This document shows positions 43,254-56,160 of a DNA stretch of 64,000 nucleotides, in pieces. The stretch comes from Symsagittifera roscoffensis. Taxonomy: Eukaryota; Xenacoelomorpha; Acoela; Convolutidae. Within the stretch, counting starts at the first letter, position 1. Each line of letters opens with the position of its first letter. A program made the translations under genes and the position numbers. The stretch spans positions 58,228,338 to 58,292,337 of the forward strand of contig NC_087064.1 in the NCBI RefSeq assembly GCF_963678635.1. Reading direction: 5' to 3'. The notes under the pieces are model-generated. The model had not been told where the DNA came from. It saw nothing but the letters and a program-made list of their open reading frames with translations, and made no database searches.

Positions 43254-43691
43254 TGTTATTTATCTAAACGATTCTAATTGACTGTTTTTAGCTCCGCGTC
43301 ACGATAGTAACGACCGTAAAAGAACAGGGTTTATTTTCAGTTTTGGTAACTGGACTTGGTCTCAAAGGTTGCTTAAGCCTTCTCAGAGTCATTTAACGCA
43401 CTCCGTAAAATTAAAAATGTTCTGGAAATCCGGTTCATCAGAAGTCGCTAGAAAAAAGTTTTAGCGTAAATGCTCGACCAAAAATTACTCGACGCTCTCG
43501 AGCATGCTCATATAAGTCTCAACCTGCTCGAAAGATTCTGAGCATGCTTCACTTTGCGGTCAAGAGTAAATGTTGAGCCCAGCTCAGAAACGTTTTGGCC
43601 ACCTCTACTGACATTGAGAATTGAGTAATTTTCAATTACTATGAAATTTGAACTAAGAATTATGACGTTCAGATTATCTACGTCATAAAAA

Positions 43692-43787
43692 GGATCTACT
43701 TAACAATCTCCCCCCCCCCTCTCAAGAAAGGGGGAGGGAGATTCTTTAGTAGGTGCAATAGGGGGGGAGAGATTGTTAAGTAGATCC
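43692..43787. mobile_element. 96-bp hairpin MITE
   Basis: Starts GGATCTACTTAACAATCTCC and ends with its inverted copy (GAGATTGTTAAGTAGATCC). C- and G-runs lie inside the ends. Flanks CATAAAAA (43684-43691) and CATAAAAG (43788-43795) match at 7 of 8 positions, consistent with an 8-bp target duplication. Same terminal repeat as 50422-50484. Confidence 0.8.
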
Positions 43788-44340
43788 CATAAAAGATTAG
43801 GAGCATTATCAGTGTCATCTAAAGTCATAAACTTTCGTGGTACAAAAACAAATTTTTTCAAGATCTTTAATCATGATTTCTTCCAATTTCTTTAGACGCG
43901 CTATAGCATGGGTTCTTTTAACAAACTCTATAACAAAAACATTAACGCAAGAGTTCTTTTTTGCGAAAAATTTCAAACACTAGTCTTTTTGTAAACACGG
44001 AGACTCTAAATATCCAATCGCCACGAGAAGTTTCTGAAATATAACATTTGAAATGTCTCCTTATTGAATAGGCTGCTCAAGGCTTCGTTCAGATGGGCTT
44101 GAAACATAAAACTTTTTCTGATGAAAATCGCAACTAGTTTTTTCCAGTCGCTCTGCTGGCTGTGTTTTAGCTATACATTTTACCTGTTTTATCCAAATTT
44201 GAGTAGTTTTCGGCTCTGCTTTAACGAGTTCAGGCATTTTTGACTCTATTGTCGACCCAAAGCCATTTCTACTAATGAAATGGAACAGGTTGGCTATTTA
44301 ACTAATTTCGACTAAGTTTTATCAGTTTAAAAAATTAGAT

Positions 44341-44568
44341 CCCCTGCTTTAGGGGGGAGCGCGCGCCGAAAAAACGCGTTTTTTTGGTTAAAACTTTCCA
44401 AAAAGTGCCTAAAAACGCCTGGGGCGCAGAAATTTTGGCCAAAACAGGGTCTTTTTGTGCTTTGGGAGAGCTGGGAAAATCATTTTGGTGGACTAAAAAA
44501 AATCGACAAAATTTTCGAAAATTTTTTCAAAATCTGCCCCCATCGAGAAAATCCTAGATCCGCCTCTG
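44341..44568. mobile_element. Truncated hAT-like element
   Basis: The right end TCGAGAAAATCCTAGATCCGCCTCTG matches the family end at 58444-58471. Body sequence (GGGGGGAGCGCGCGCCGAAAAA, then AAAGTGCCTAAAAACGCC) matches 58206-58275. The left half of the element is missing. Confidence 0.7.
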
Positions 44569-45325
44569 CGTGACTATATTGGTCGAGCCGCGAGAAATTC
44601 CGATAGTGCTAAAAAGTACTATACAAAATCGCTTTTGTTGAAACACGAAAAAATTGAGGAAAAAACGTTGAATGTACTGACTCAGTGGTTAATCTATGTG
44701 ACTGTGTTTATATGTTATTTGGGATTAATCACGCTTTTTTCATACATTGGAAATAAAATCGTCTTGCGACTTACTGTCAATGGTCTTGAGGGCAATGTAT
44801 TTGTTTTTCTTATCTTTTTAATTTTCGGGTTAAACAAAAAACTTCTCATTCTCCGGTTCCTTTTTAAATTTACGATCATCAATATATTGAAGATAGGTTG
44901 AATATTACAAAAATTACAAAAAAATTCTCGGATCAATTTGGTTGAATCCATCAGGAAGGGATCAGAAGGGGAGTTGGTGTTTTTAGGCTCGGTATCGTTC
45001 ACACTATCACCGGTTAACTAAAAAACGAACTGGTTATGGGTACTTCAATTATGTTCAATCACTGTTGATTAAATAAGGATTTATTCTACTTTCGATTAAT
45101 GAGCATAATTTTTTGTGGCCTATCATAATTCTCTTTATCAGTTAAAAAAGAGCAATGAAGCGAAAAACTGTTTTGAAAAAAAAAAAACGGGGCAAAGAAG
45201 GTCCTTATTTTGTTTGTTTTCTTCTTTGTTTTTGTTTTTTCGATTCTGACTGGGTAATATACTAACTATCTGTTCTATGACGTGTCCACTGTATGATCTG
45301 TTGACAAAAAATGCGTATCATACAA

Positions 45326-45680
45326 TTTTCATATATGAAAAAACTGCTTATCATACTCTTTCATACAATTTCATAGAGTAAAAGTGTAAATAAGAAAATA
45401 GCAAAATAAGCATTTTTTTCATTCTAAAAAATTTTATAATAAGCATTTTTTCCATACTCTAGAATTAAATCTTAAGCTTTTTATCAGTCCCCTTATCCCC
45501 AAAATTGTATGAAAATAGCATGATAAGTACTTTTTCCATACTATGAAATTGTATGATAAGCTTTTTTTCCATACTATGAAATTGTAGGATAAGCTTTTTT
45601 TCTATACTATGAAATTGTATGACAACATTTTTTCCATTCTACGAAATTGTATGATAAGCATTTTTTCCATATTATGAAGT
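45326..45680. repeat. AT-rich minisatellite, ~35-bp unit
   Basis: Repeated units built on AAATTGTATGATAAGC followed by a T-run and CCATACTATG, about eight imperfect copies. A similar fragment recurs at 45810-45840 and in the following duplication. The copies vary mainly in T-run length. Confidence 0.8.
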
Positions 45681-46533
45681 TGTATAAAAAACATTTTTTG
45701 TTCATTCAAAAATTAAAATTATTTTTTTGATGACCAGAAAACTTTAAAGGCGTCAAGTAGAATATGTATCTGAAGCAAAACTCTTCAAAACCATTTTGAA
45801 ATTTTGTATGAAAATTGTATGATAAGCATTTTTTCCATAGACGCCATATATAAGCAGTTTTCTTCTATGGACGTCAATCCGGGAGGTTAACTATGGACGT
45901 CAATCCGGGAGGTTAAACTATATGACTAAATGATAATGGACTCCGAATGCACATTGAGGATTCTACGAAAAAATTTTGTTGCTAATTCCACTTATTACCA
46001 CATATATTTTTTGTTAGTGATTCCTGTATGTGTATTCTGCACGTGTCTGCTACTTGTCTTCATTGGAGCAGTGGGGTTTCATTGGAGCAGTGGGGCTGTG
46101 CTCTGGCATGCTATTTGTAACTGAATTTGCAACTCTGAACAACAACACGTATTGTGGTTCTGAAAAAACTGGATGGACATTTCGGACCAAGTTAACATCC
46201 TCACCCCCAAAACCGTTTGGGGTGGAGGATGTTAACTTGGTTCTAAGTTTGAAATTTTTAGCCAATCAGGATCGACCATTTTACATTCAGCGCTTAGCAA
46301 TTTAATTTGAGTTAAATGCTTTGGTGGAAGATCTTAACTTGGTCTATCTGCGGGAAGGATCTTTACTTGATCCAACATTTCGGCATGGTCATTTAGTGAC
46401 AGATGCATGTTTTTTTTAATTCATTTTTGCTCTATTTTTGTCAAAAAACTGAATAAAAGCACAATTCTTTTGTTGTGCTCATTTACAACCAATTTTTTGA
46501 TATCAAAAATAACGAGATCAATAAAGCCGGAGT
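45681..46533. repeat. Tandem duplication, copy 1 (~850 bp)
   Basis: Homologous to 46534-47365; the offset within the body is 833 bp. Runs from TTGTATAAAAAACATTTT to ATAAAGCCGGAG. It contains the 190-bp MITE at 46184-46373, so the duplication is younger than that insertion. A 64-codon hydrophobic frame starting at 45930 is present in both copies, but most base differences change the amino acid, so it does not look conserved as protein. Confidence 0.9.
46184..46373. mobile_element. 190-bp MITE with internal palindrome
   Basis: Starts GGACCAAGTTAACATCCTC and ends GGATCTTTACTTGATCC. Flanks GACATTTC (46176-46183) and AACATTTC (46374-46381) match at 7 of 8 bases. The left end is followed by an inverted copy of itself (arms 46186-46202 and 46225-46241, perfect over 17 bp), making a strong hairpin. 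Degenerate copies of the end sequence also occur near the right end. Confidence 0.75.
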
Positions 46534-47365
46534 TGTATAAAAAAAAACAATTTTTTTTTCATTCAAAAATTAAAATTATTTTTTTTTGATGACCAGAAAA
46601 CTTTAAAAGCGTCAAGTAGAATATGTATCTGGAGCAAAACTCTTCAAAACCATTTTGAAATTTTGTATGAAAATTGTATGATAAGCATTTTTTCCATAGA
46701 CGCCATATATAAGCAGTTTTCTTCTATGGACGTCAATCCGTGAGGTTAAACTATATGACTAAATGATAATGGACTCCGAATGCACATTGAGGATTCTGCG
46801 AAAAAAGTTTGTTGCTAAATCCACTTATTACCACATATATTTTTTGTTAGTGATTCCTGTATCTGCATTCTGCACGTGTCTGCTACTTGTCTTCATTGGA
46901 GCAGTGGGGTCTCATTGGAGCAGTGGGGCTGTGCTCTGGCATGCTTTTTGTAACTGAATTTGCAATTCTGAACAACAACACGTATTGTGGTTCTGAAAAA
47001 ATTGGATGGACATTTCGGACCAAGTTAACATCCTCACCCCCAAAGCCGTTTGGGGTGGAGGATGTTAACTTGGTTCTAATTTTGAAATTTTCAGCCAATC
47101 AGGATCGACCATTTTACATTCAGCGCTTAGCAAATTTAATTTGAATTAAATGCTTTGGTGGATGATCTTAACTTGGTTTATCTGCGGGAAGGATCTTTGC
47201 TTGATCCAACATTTCGGCATGGTCATTTAGTGACAGATGCATGATTTTTTATTCATTTTTGCCATATTTTTTATCAAAAAACTGAATAAAAGCTCAAATT
47301 TTTTGTTGTGCTCATTTACAACCAACTTTTTGATATCAAAAATATCGAGATCAATAAAGCCGGAG
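46534..47365. repeat. Tandem duplication, copy 2
   Basis: Second copy of 45681-46533, differing by scattered substitutions and T-run lengths. It ends at CCGGAG at 47365, then unique sequence. Includes the matching MITE at 47017-47207 with the same flanks. Confidence 0.9.
47017..47207. mobile_element. 190-bp MITE, duplicated copy
   Basis: Same element as 46184-46373 carried along by the tandem duplication. Left flank CATTTC and right flank AACATTTC are the same, and the 17-bp palindrome arms are unchanged. Confidence 0.75.
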
Positions 47366-50300
47366 TGCCGGAGAGTTACGGATACTATTATTATCATGAA
47401 ATCTAATTGATTAATTTGTAATTGAATATATTTTCAAAAATTTCAAACTTTAATATTTGCATAAGTTACAGGTGAAATCGTATTGCAGCTGCACTATCGG
47501 CTTCAGCCATTAATTTTTGGATTTCACAAAAACACAAATTAAACAATAGGTTGAAGAAAAAAAGTATTGTTGTAAAGAAACACATAAAAAAGTAACATCT
47601 GTTTTCCCGCTTTATTTTGAAATCCCGACAAACACAAAAAGGTACATTTGGTTCCCAAAAACAATTAGGAAGTTGAAAAAAACCTCTCCAATTTTTCCCA
47701 ATGAAAAAGACAAGTACTGTAGATTTGAAGATTTGTAAATTCGTTTAATCGATTGCCATTGCGTGTTGAGGTTTTGATCCTTTTTGTTACTCAATTGTGT
47801 TCTCATTTCTATTTCGGGCTGTTATCAAAAAATAATTCAAGAAAAGGAACCAATGATTGTAGCTTTAGACAATTAAAGCAATGAGAGGCGAGCAAGCTAA
47901 GATATTGACATTTGTGTTACAATTTACGTCACCGTGTCACCCGGATCGAGGTGCTCACTTTATGTTTCGATAATTTGCCTTTTTCGACCGTCCCGACCGA
48001 AACTCGGTATATTTCGATTTTGAAAGTAAAAATATATAGCGAGCACCCGTGCAAGTTTGAAACGAGTAAGCATCTAATTTTTAATTTGTTTTGTCACACG
48101 GCGTTTTCCGTACCCAATAGAGAAAAAATTATATTCTCAAATACACCTTAAGTCTTAAAAACTCTGTTATGAGGTTGATTTTTAATCTGAAGTTCAAAAG
48201 CACGCGAAAGTCCTTGATACAAAGTCCTTTTCATAATTGAATAAATCAGTGAAGAAAAAATAGCCGCATTTTTGGCATAAGGACCAATTTGCATTCATTT
48301 TAAATTTGATAGGATATAATTTTTTAAAATTTGATCTCCCACCTTTTAAAAATTAAAATTGCGTGATTAAAATAATGAGATGGTCGATCAATTTCAAAAC
48401 TACCAATTCTGATCCTACTTTGTCGCCATAAATGCTAATTAGAAAAAGCTTCAATTTAAACAATCTTCATGCTGAGCGCTTGTATAAAATTAAAACTCCA
48501 TATTTACATTTGCATAATTTGTTCTAGAAAGTAGGTCAAAATAGCATGCAAATTTATCGTCTTATACCAAAAAAGGTCCCCCAATTTTAATACAAACTTC
48601 AAATTAATGAGTCGTATAATTAGGCCTTCCAGCTATCTTGACGCGGTGAAAAAGAAATATGGGAGACATTGAGATCATTTCGATTATAAGGAAGGTGGTG
48701 GGGTTATTATGCTTCTGAGGTGGAAATAATAGCATGCTTATCTTTTTTCACTATCTATTTGGAATTACTTTTCTCAATACAAAAAAAAATAATCAAACGA
48801 ATTTTTTATTAAAAAATTCGTAAGTTAGACGATGATTTGCGTTTGTTTCTTCAAAAATATTTGCTTCAATTTCAAATCAAAGTAACATATTCAACATAAT
48901 TAGTTGAATTTATAGCCGTGTTTTTCTAGCCATGAACTTCGACCACTTAAGTGCCATGAAATTCGACCACTTAAGTTGTCTGGGCAAATATCGGGCTGCT
49001 TTATTCTCCGCCATTTTTGAGTACCATTAGAAACAATACATCTGCTCTGCTGCTTTCAATTTTTATTTCCTCGCAATAAACTTCAGCTTCACCAATATAT
49101 AATATGCTTTATTTATAGACCGTCTGAGTATTTTTAATGGATACTTTCGACTTATTTAATAAGTTGAGTAATAAATTAAATGAAACAAGAGGCTATGATG
49201 GAAAGAGTCAATGCAGAAAAATCAGCTGTTTCCTTTTTGATTTTTGTATAGGAGCAAATGATCCCGGCAAATTTTTCATCAAATATAATCTGGATTCTCT
49301 GTCATAAAAATAGAACGTTTTTGAAACGATGAATTATGTTTTTGTCCAATTTAATAATTGAATACGTGATTAATATAAGAGCTGCCTAATTATGACATTT
49401 TTCTCCACCGTAGACTTCGAATCATGCGTATTACCATGCTTCAATACAAACCAGCTTTTGCAATTGTGTTTGACTAGTACTAGAAAAGGACTTAAGGGGA
49501 GGGAACGGACGTTTCAATGGTTCCCCTTTTGGTACTAATTTACAGCATGCATTTTCGACCGAGAAGCCTTTGAAAAGAAAGCGACTAACGAATATTTCGA
49601 CTTTAAAAAAAAATACTTCCATTGCAAAAAAATCTACTTTCGTGCCTGCGCTCTGGTAACCAGGATCAGATTTAGGGATAGGTACATCATGGGTTTTCAA
49701 TCCTAGGCGGACGCTTCTCATCCCCCACTGAAGTTGAAAGTTTGTCACTATCCCCTTAAGAAGGTCCCCTTTGGTAACATTCTTTGACATCCATATTCGG
49801 CAGAAAGACACTCTAAATGGTTTTCGGAAAATCAATTAGTTTGGCGCCAATTGGCAGTATGTTTTGAAAATCTACTCCCGGAAATCCTTTAGTTGTCGCC
49901 TTTACGCATAAAAAGTTAATGGGTTCACTTAACAATGTCTCCTTTTGTGAGAAGGATAGAAGATAACGGATCTCTCTTACTATATCCCCCTCGGGTACCT
50001 AGTAACGAATACATAGTAACTTGTCGAATACCTAGAAACTTTGTGGCATTTTGTGTAGGGATTATTTGATTGTGGAATCCACTGACAAAAGTCTCTAACG
50101 CACGCAAAAGATGTGTCCGTGGAATCCAGACGCGTGAAAGCACAAATATGTGCTTAGTTATAAAACCGATCTTGGCGTCGTAATGAAAGGGGGAATACTT
50201 AAAGAGATCCAAGATAACATCATATGTTCGTAGTTTGGGGTGGGGTGGGGCGAGCTCTAAAAGACTGATTCCAATAAATATAGGTTTTTACAAGCCTTGG

Positions 50301-50413
50301 TGTCCTTTCGGCTTCTTATTTATAAATGCTTGCAAAGATTACGAAATGTGTCTGAAGTTTTGAACAAAGCTACGACTGAATTAAAGAATCAAACTACTTA
50401 AGGGCAAAGGTAG
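47366..50413. other. AT-rich intergenic DNA
   Basis: No gene supported. A perfect-but-one 24-bp tandem duplication, built on GCCATGAACTTCGACCACTT, lies at 48929-48976. The minus-strand frame at 49431-49835 (134 codons) shows no domain or splice context, and I do not call it. Confidence 0.4.
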
Positions 50414-50421
50414 GATTGGAG

Positions 50422-50484
50422 GGATCTACTTAACAATCTCCCCCCCCCCCACCTTTCATGAAAGGGGGATTGTTAAGTAGATCC
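50422..50484. mobile_element. 63-bp hairpin MITE with perfect 8-bp target duplication
   Basis: Perfect 17-bp terminal inverted repeats GGATCTACTTAACAATC and GATTGTTAAGTAGATCC surround a 29-bp centre with a C-run and a short G-run. Direct repeats GATTGGAG flank it exactly (50414-50421 and 50485-50492). The 8-bp duplication suggests hAT-type mobilisation. It is far below the usual size of transposable elements. Confidence 0.88.
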
Positions 50485-50992
50485 GATTGGAGGAATATTA
50501 CAACAAAAAAGTTTAAAGGCTTTGTATCAACTACAAGATTTACAGATAACTACCAGGCTGGATCAAAAGTTGGCCCATATTTGATTCTCCATACTCATGA
50601 AGATTAGATTAATACGGGTAGAATCAATTATGAAGCAATTTGGGCTTTGAAACCTGCCAAAATAAGTACACTTTTATCAAATCAATTAATTTAACTGCAT
50701 TTGTGACATTTTCTTGTTTCATGCGTCAGTGTCAGTCATAAACGTTTTTGAGTCTAATGTAACAACACTTGAACATATTTCTTTAAAACAGATTAGAAAT
50801 GGTATAAAAAATAAAAATGCGGTAAAATCTAGTTTAGACGGCTAAATGCAACTATGATTTTAATTTTCAAGTTTTCAAAACATCCTCAAATTTTCGGAAA
50901 CATGTTTACCACAATCAGCTCTCAGATTTTCTCGGTTTTAAATCATCTTGGGTTGGGTTGCCTCGTTTTGGCTATCTGGTCATTTTTTGATG
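50485..50992. other. Intergenic DNA, nothing recognised
   Basis: AT-rich, without gene or repeat boundary recognised. Confidence 0.35.
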
Positions 50993-51355
50993 TTCCGACT
51001 TTCGTAACAAAAGTAACGGAATATTTGTGCTCGGGTGGTTTTTTTTCTTCAGACAAATTTCTTTAAAGATTGTCATTTTGGCCAATTTGGGACAATTACC
51101 GCGCCATAAATTTCGCGTAAGCGGAGATTTAATCCCTCGTAGAAATCGTTCTGTATTGGTTGAAGGCGGCTTAATTGCCATATACAATTTGTTCCTAGGA
51201 GCAAAGTCTATCACTTTGTACTTTATATGGCGCGTGGGGGGATGATTCTCACAAAAACTATTTATTACATTCAATTTTTTCTTGTTATTACTGCTCCGTA
51301 GAACTTAGGAGGCAGTTGGAACATTCAGAGCTTCACCCTGATACCAGCAATCTTG
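50993..51355 (+). repeat. Dispersed repeat copy, plus orientation
   Basis: Internally shortened copy of the 42730-43253 family. Both ends are present: TTCCGACTTTCGTAACAAAAG at the left, and GGCAGTTGGAACATTCAGAG with CAGCAATCTTG at the right. Confidence 0.7.
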
Positions 51356-51416
51356 TTATATTTTATCTCCATGAGGTAGAAACAACTATTACAAAAAGCA
51401 ATGGTGGAAGAACTAA

Positions 51417-51690
51417 CAAAACTGCTCGTATAACAGGGCAGATCCCTGAATGTTACGAATGTCCCTGTATTTATATCGAATAGATTTTGGGGAAAAAAAA
51501 CATTGAAAACCTATAAACTTTAAACAATATCAAAGTGTGAAATTTTGAGTCGTACGATTTTAATAGACCGATTAGCTAGCCTCAATTCAATTTGGAACAA
51601 CTTTAATGTGCGGGGGTAATTTGCAACGCATAAATAATTTGCGTTACGCTCTCAGCATTATGAATAAACTCTTCAAAACGCGCAATATAC
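51417..51690 (-). repeat. Dispersed repeat copy, inverted
   Basis: Starts ACTGCTCGTATAACAGGG, the complement of the hairpin end of the same family, only about 60 bp from the previous copy and facing it. About 270 bp align with 55679-55965 (shared ATTAGCTAGCCT and CGCATAAATAATT). The far end is missing. Confidence 0.65.
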
Positions 51691-51891
51691 AACAACACTG
51701 CTAGTTTTGGGGCGCCGCATAGAAAAAAATTTGCTCCAAACTACAAATTGAGACTCAATATTTTGATGAAATGGCTCTTCACACTCAATTAAAATTGTAT
51801 AAATAAGTTTGCGCAAAAATAAGAGCAAATCGAAAATAATTGTTTCACAAAAAAATAGCCCGTTTTCCAGGTTTAGCAAAAAAAAACATAA

Positions 51892-52080
51892 GGACTAAGT
51901 TAATATACTCCCCCCCCCCCCCGCGCCCAAAGCCGTGTTAATTTCGTTCTAAGTTGAGATTTTTCAGTCAATCAGAATCGAGTATTTCACATGCAGCTCT
52001 TAGCAAACTTAATTTATAATAAAGCGCTAGGGTGGAGGATCTTAACTTGGTCTATTTGGAAGAGGATGTTAACTTGATCC
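51892..52080. mobile_element. 190-bp MITE, third copy
   Basis: Starts GGACTAAGTTAATATACTCC and ends GAGGATGTTAACTTGATCC, the same family as 46184-46373, including the internal TTTTTCAGTCAATCAGAATCG. The C-run after the left end is 14 long. Flanks match only partly (6 of 8). Confidence 0.65.
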
Positions 52081-55000
52081 AAAAACAATTAAATTTGTCG
52101 TTTTCTTAAAAGTTTGTGCTCTTTTAGGTAGTATATTACTTGTATGTCAAAAAATATGCCAATAAATTAATTTGGTCTGAACTAAGAAAAATATGCCATT
52201 AGATTTTTTAAAATTTTTTTCGTACAAAGAGTCGAAACAAAAGTATTAAGAGGAAATTAGAAGAATTATTGTCCAAAATCCGAGAAAAAATTTTAAGGGC
52301 TCGAAAATTCTTAATTCTGCTACTCAATCATTGTTGATCACTTAGTTTGTTTTACAATTGCAGAAAAATCGAAAGCGAAAAAATACATCACAGCGAATAA
52401 TTTGCGCGTTGAAAGCAAAAAATTGTCATCATTTGTCAAGTAGAACTTTACATTGAGCGTACCAACCAAATGACCTAGTCTATTTTTAAGGAAAATTGGG
52501 CATAACATATTTTTTGAGTGAATAATATCTGGTATATCTGAACTCAAAATTTTACATCAAGTCTTACAATATCAAGTCTCACAAATACAAATTTATTGTG
52601 AATCTTTTTAAACTTTTCTTAACAGCTTAATTTTGAGTTTTTAAAATGCCTTTTTGCAATACTAGAAAAAAAAATCTTTCACTTGGCAGTTAGTATTGTG
52701 TTTTGAGAAAGATTTGTCGTCGAAAAAAATCAAAGTCTTGATATTAAATCAATTTTTATGGAATGATTTAATGACATTTAAGTAATACAAGCCTATTCTT
52801 TAAATGCACCATCATAAATGATATTTATAAGCGCACGTAAATTTTTTTGAAAAAAAAATCATTTAATTGGCAAAATTGGTCTGAACGTTTTTCACGAATT
52901 TCTATTCAGTCTCAAGAGCGAACCAAAAAAACGCCAAAATAATGAAATTTAGTAAAATTGATTTTAAATAAGATTTTTAGCAAAAAATTTCCAAGTTTTT
53001 TATCCATACAATTCCCAGATAATTCCATAGAGAAGGAAAAGTTTTTTTGAATTTCTTATCAATAATACTTATAGTTTTGTAAAAAAAAATTTAAAAGTTA
53101 AGATACAGATTACTTGATGACTTCGCCAAAAAATTAAGTTTTGGCTGAAACTTATAATAGGGCAAGTTTTTATAAATTTAGATCTTAATTTAATAATCCC
53201 TTGCCCAAGACGAGTGCAAAAACGCATAAAAAACAAAGTCTGAGAAACTTTTGAAAAAAATGTTGTAGATTGACCATTAAAAAAAAGTGCAGCTTCTGGA
53301 AAAAACTTGTTGAAAGAAAACACTCTTTTGTGATTAAAAAACTACAGTACAAATTTTTGGTTCATCATAATTTTTTCACTATATAAGTTGGATAGTGATA
53401 CAAGCCAATATAACTACAGTTAAGGTTCATTGAAGTTGTGATTTTAAGTTTTCAAGCATCGAATGGAAAAGCAAAATCCTTGTTAGTGCCGTTTTCTCTG
53501 TAACCACTAGATGGTCACGTTTGAAATTTTGATATATGATTGATTAAATTGTCTTTTAAAATATACGTGAATAAAAAATGTAAGAAACTGTTTTAAGGAC
53601 CTCTTTTGGTCATTACTCAGAAGGGTGCTCTTAGATTGCCAAAAAAGTTCCCGTAAAAGCTAAAGCAGTTCAAAATTATGAATTTAAAATTATTCATTCA
53701 AAAGCTAAGTAATAAAGCTAAGGCCTAATAAAAACTTGCAAACTTAGATAGGAAAAAAACACTACTTAGCTACGAAATAAATTTTTGCTCAGATTTTAGC
53801 AATTTACTACGCAAATTGCTGAGTTTTTAGTCCACATCTCTCTGAAAGCTCAACAAAATTATTAGTTCTTTTTCATGTGAAAGAAAGGTACTAGCTCATG
53901 TCCTTAGTTTTCGAACAAAAATTTTCAAGTCCAATGTTTAGAACTGCTTCTGCTGTTACGTGGATGTTTCAGCAAAAAAAGCCTCCTCTGAGACCCTATG
54001 ATTTAACAACCAAACTAGATCTTTAAACCATCTTTTTACTGTTTTGCAGCCGGCTATAATCTGCAGACCAATTTCAGTCATCAATTTTTTTTAGTTTCAA
54101 ACGTGAACTTCCAGTAGTTGTAGAGAAAACGCCAATAACGTAAAAAAAACTTCGCTCATTTCATTGCTTGAAAATTTAAATTTGCAACTTTTATGTCTTG
54201 TAACTACATCAAAAATAGCCGTTTGTAGCGCGTAAAGTTCAAACCCATGCAATTTGAAAAAGTAATGGCGAAGAATTGATCTTTTTTAAAATTGATCTCA
54301 GGACAACGGTATCCTTCAGATGGCGTAAAAATTGAGTCAAAAACGTTTTTTCAAAATATCAAAATTTTACCGGATGAGAAACTATCCTAAGCATTAATTT
54401 TTTGTCAATTTTTGATAGTTTCAATAGAATTATTTATATTAGGAAGGATAAACGGTTGCTCTTTCTTGTTTTTTTTTGTTGTTTTATGAAACATTTTTCA
54501 CAAAAAACAATATTTTGAAGTTATTTTCGATAATAATTCCAATATGAGTTTACTGTGCACTGATTTTTTAATTAATTGTTGAAAATTTAAAATAAAAAAA
54601 ATTGAAGAAGTTTTTCAGATAAATTTTTGTAATTTTGTGACAATATATTTTGTTTTTTTTTTTCAAAATATTTTTGAGGAAGGTGCTAAGAAAAATTTTG
54701 AAATGTATTTTTTAAATTAAAACTTATCAAAATAAGATTTAAATTGTTGAGCTAACTTTAACTTGAAATACGAGTAAAAAAAATTAAAACGTAACATACC
54801 GCCTGCTCTCTCGAAATTAGACCAAAACTCAAAAATTTGGAACAAGGAATTTCTCAACACCGGAAAAATGCTTTGAAAATTTCTAAAGATTTTTCGAGTC
54901 TTCACTAAAAAGTTTTTATTATGATATATCAATTGACCCTATTCAATAACAATTTTTGTTATCCGATTCAAGGAAGAAAACAAAAAAAAAACTAAATTAC

Positions 55001-55678
55001 ACTCCGAAGACGAAGTTTCTCCCAGTTTTCAAATTATCGGAACATAAACACATTTGTGAAAAATTGTTTTTTGTTTGTAAAATGATCAATTGTGTATGGA
55101 GTTGCATGAAAATAATTTTCGTTTTATGGATTTTCAATCTATGGATTTCAGCTCTATGAAATTTACCGCATTTTAGATGATTTTTGTCTTGCGCCTTAGA
55201 ATTGCTTAAAAAATTGGCAAACAATTTGTTCACATTCTCAGTCCCTTTGTTTTTTTTTAGTTCTTCGAAATACTACTTAGTTAAGTACGAGTAAGAAATA
55301 CTGGGTAAAACTTCTTTTGATATCGTCTATAGAAATTTTTTACTGCCTTAAACTTCTGCAAATTCTGCAAAACTTTAATCAAAATATTGTAAAAGCTATT
55401 TTGATAATGTCAAGAACTGATTTTACTTCCGCAAAGTTCTGCAAAATATTAATCAAAAAAGGGTAAAAATTATTTTAACTAGCTAATTATTCAGAAAAAA
55501 AAATGATGTTGTCAAATCAAAATTTTTAATTATTTAGTTTTTTTTCCAAAGAAGAGGGGAGTGTTAATATTTCGTTTAGTATTCTTCTTCAAGTGGAAAT
55601 CGGTGATTGAATTAGTTTTTTGAGGAATTTCAAAGCTTGCATCAAGTTTTTGAGTTATGGACAGATATATGACCAGAA
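52081..55678. other. AT-rich intergenic DNA
   Basis: About 3.6 kb of very AT-rich sequence with many A- and T-runs. No gene, RNA gene or element boundary recognised on either strand. The short open frames are all low-complexity. Confidence 0.5.
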
Positions 55679-56160
55679 CAAGACTTCTCGTATATCAGGG
55701 GAAGCCCTGAATGTTCCGACTGTCCTTTGAATTATAACAAATAGTTTTTGGGAAAAGAAAATATTGAAAACCTATACATTTTGGACAATGTCAATGTATA
55801 AAATTTCGAGTCGTACCAAATTAATACGACCAATTAGCTAGCCTTAATTCAATTTGGAACGACTTTGTTGTGCGGGATATTTCGTCACGCATAAATAATT
55901 AGCGTTACACTCTCAGCGTTATGAATAAACTCTTGAAAGCGCGCATAATTTAATCCAGAACATGGCAAATTTGGCAATTTTCAAAACACCAGAACTTTAC
56001 AAAAAATTATTGGAGGTGAAATATTTTTTTATATTTGAGCTCAAGAAGTCAATTTCTTTGATGAAGTATAAAAAATTTTTGTTCAAAATCATTATTTTGA
56101 TCGGTGAAAGTCGCGGAATAAAAAAAACCACACCGAGCAAAAATATTCCGTTATCATTAT
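55679..56160 (-). repeat. Dispersed repeat copy, inverted
   Basis: Complementary orientation of the 42730-43253 family. It starts CAAGACTTCTCGTATATCAG with the hairpin arms AGGGGAAGCCCT and reaches the other end near GAGCAAAAATATTCCGTTA at about 56130. Core GGCAAATTTGGCAATTTTC near 55963. Confidence 0.65.

Larger units (their letters stand above)
43254..45325. other. Intergenic DNA with two short elements
   Basis: Contains the hairpin MITE at 43692-43787 and the partial hAT-like element at 44341-44568. The plus-strand frame at 44635-44901 is hydrophobic and low in complexity and is not supported as a gene. Nothing else recognised. Confidence 0.4.

Noticed and set aside
45930-46124. 64-codon hydrophobic frame preserved in both tandem copies (also at 46763)
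   Set aside because: Nearly every base change between the copies alters the amino acid, so there is no sign of selection on protein.
49431-49835. 134-codon minus-strand frame as a gene
   Set aside because: No recognisable domain, splice sites or codon pattern. Length is within what this composition yields by chance.
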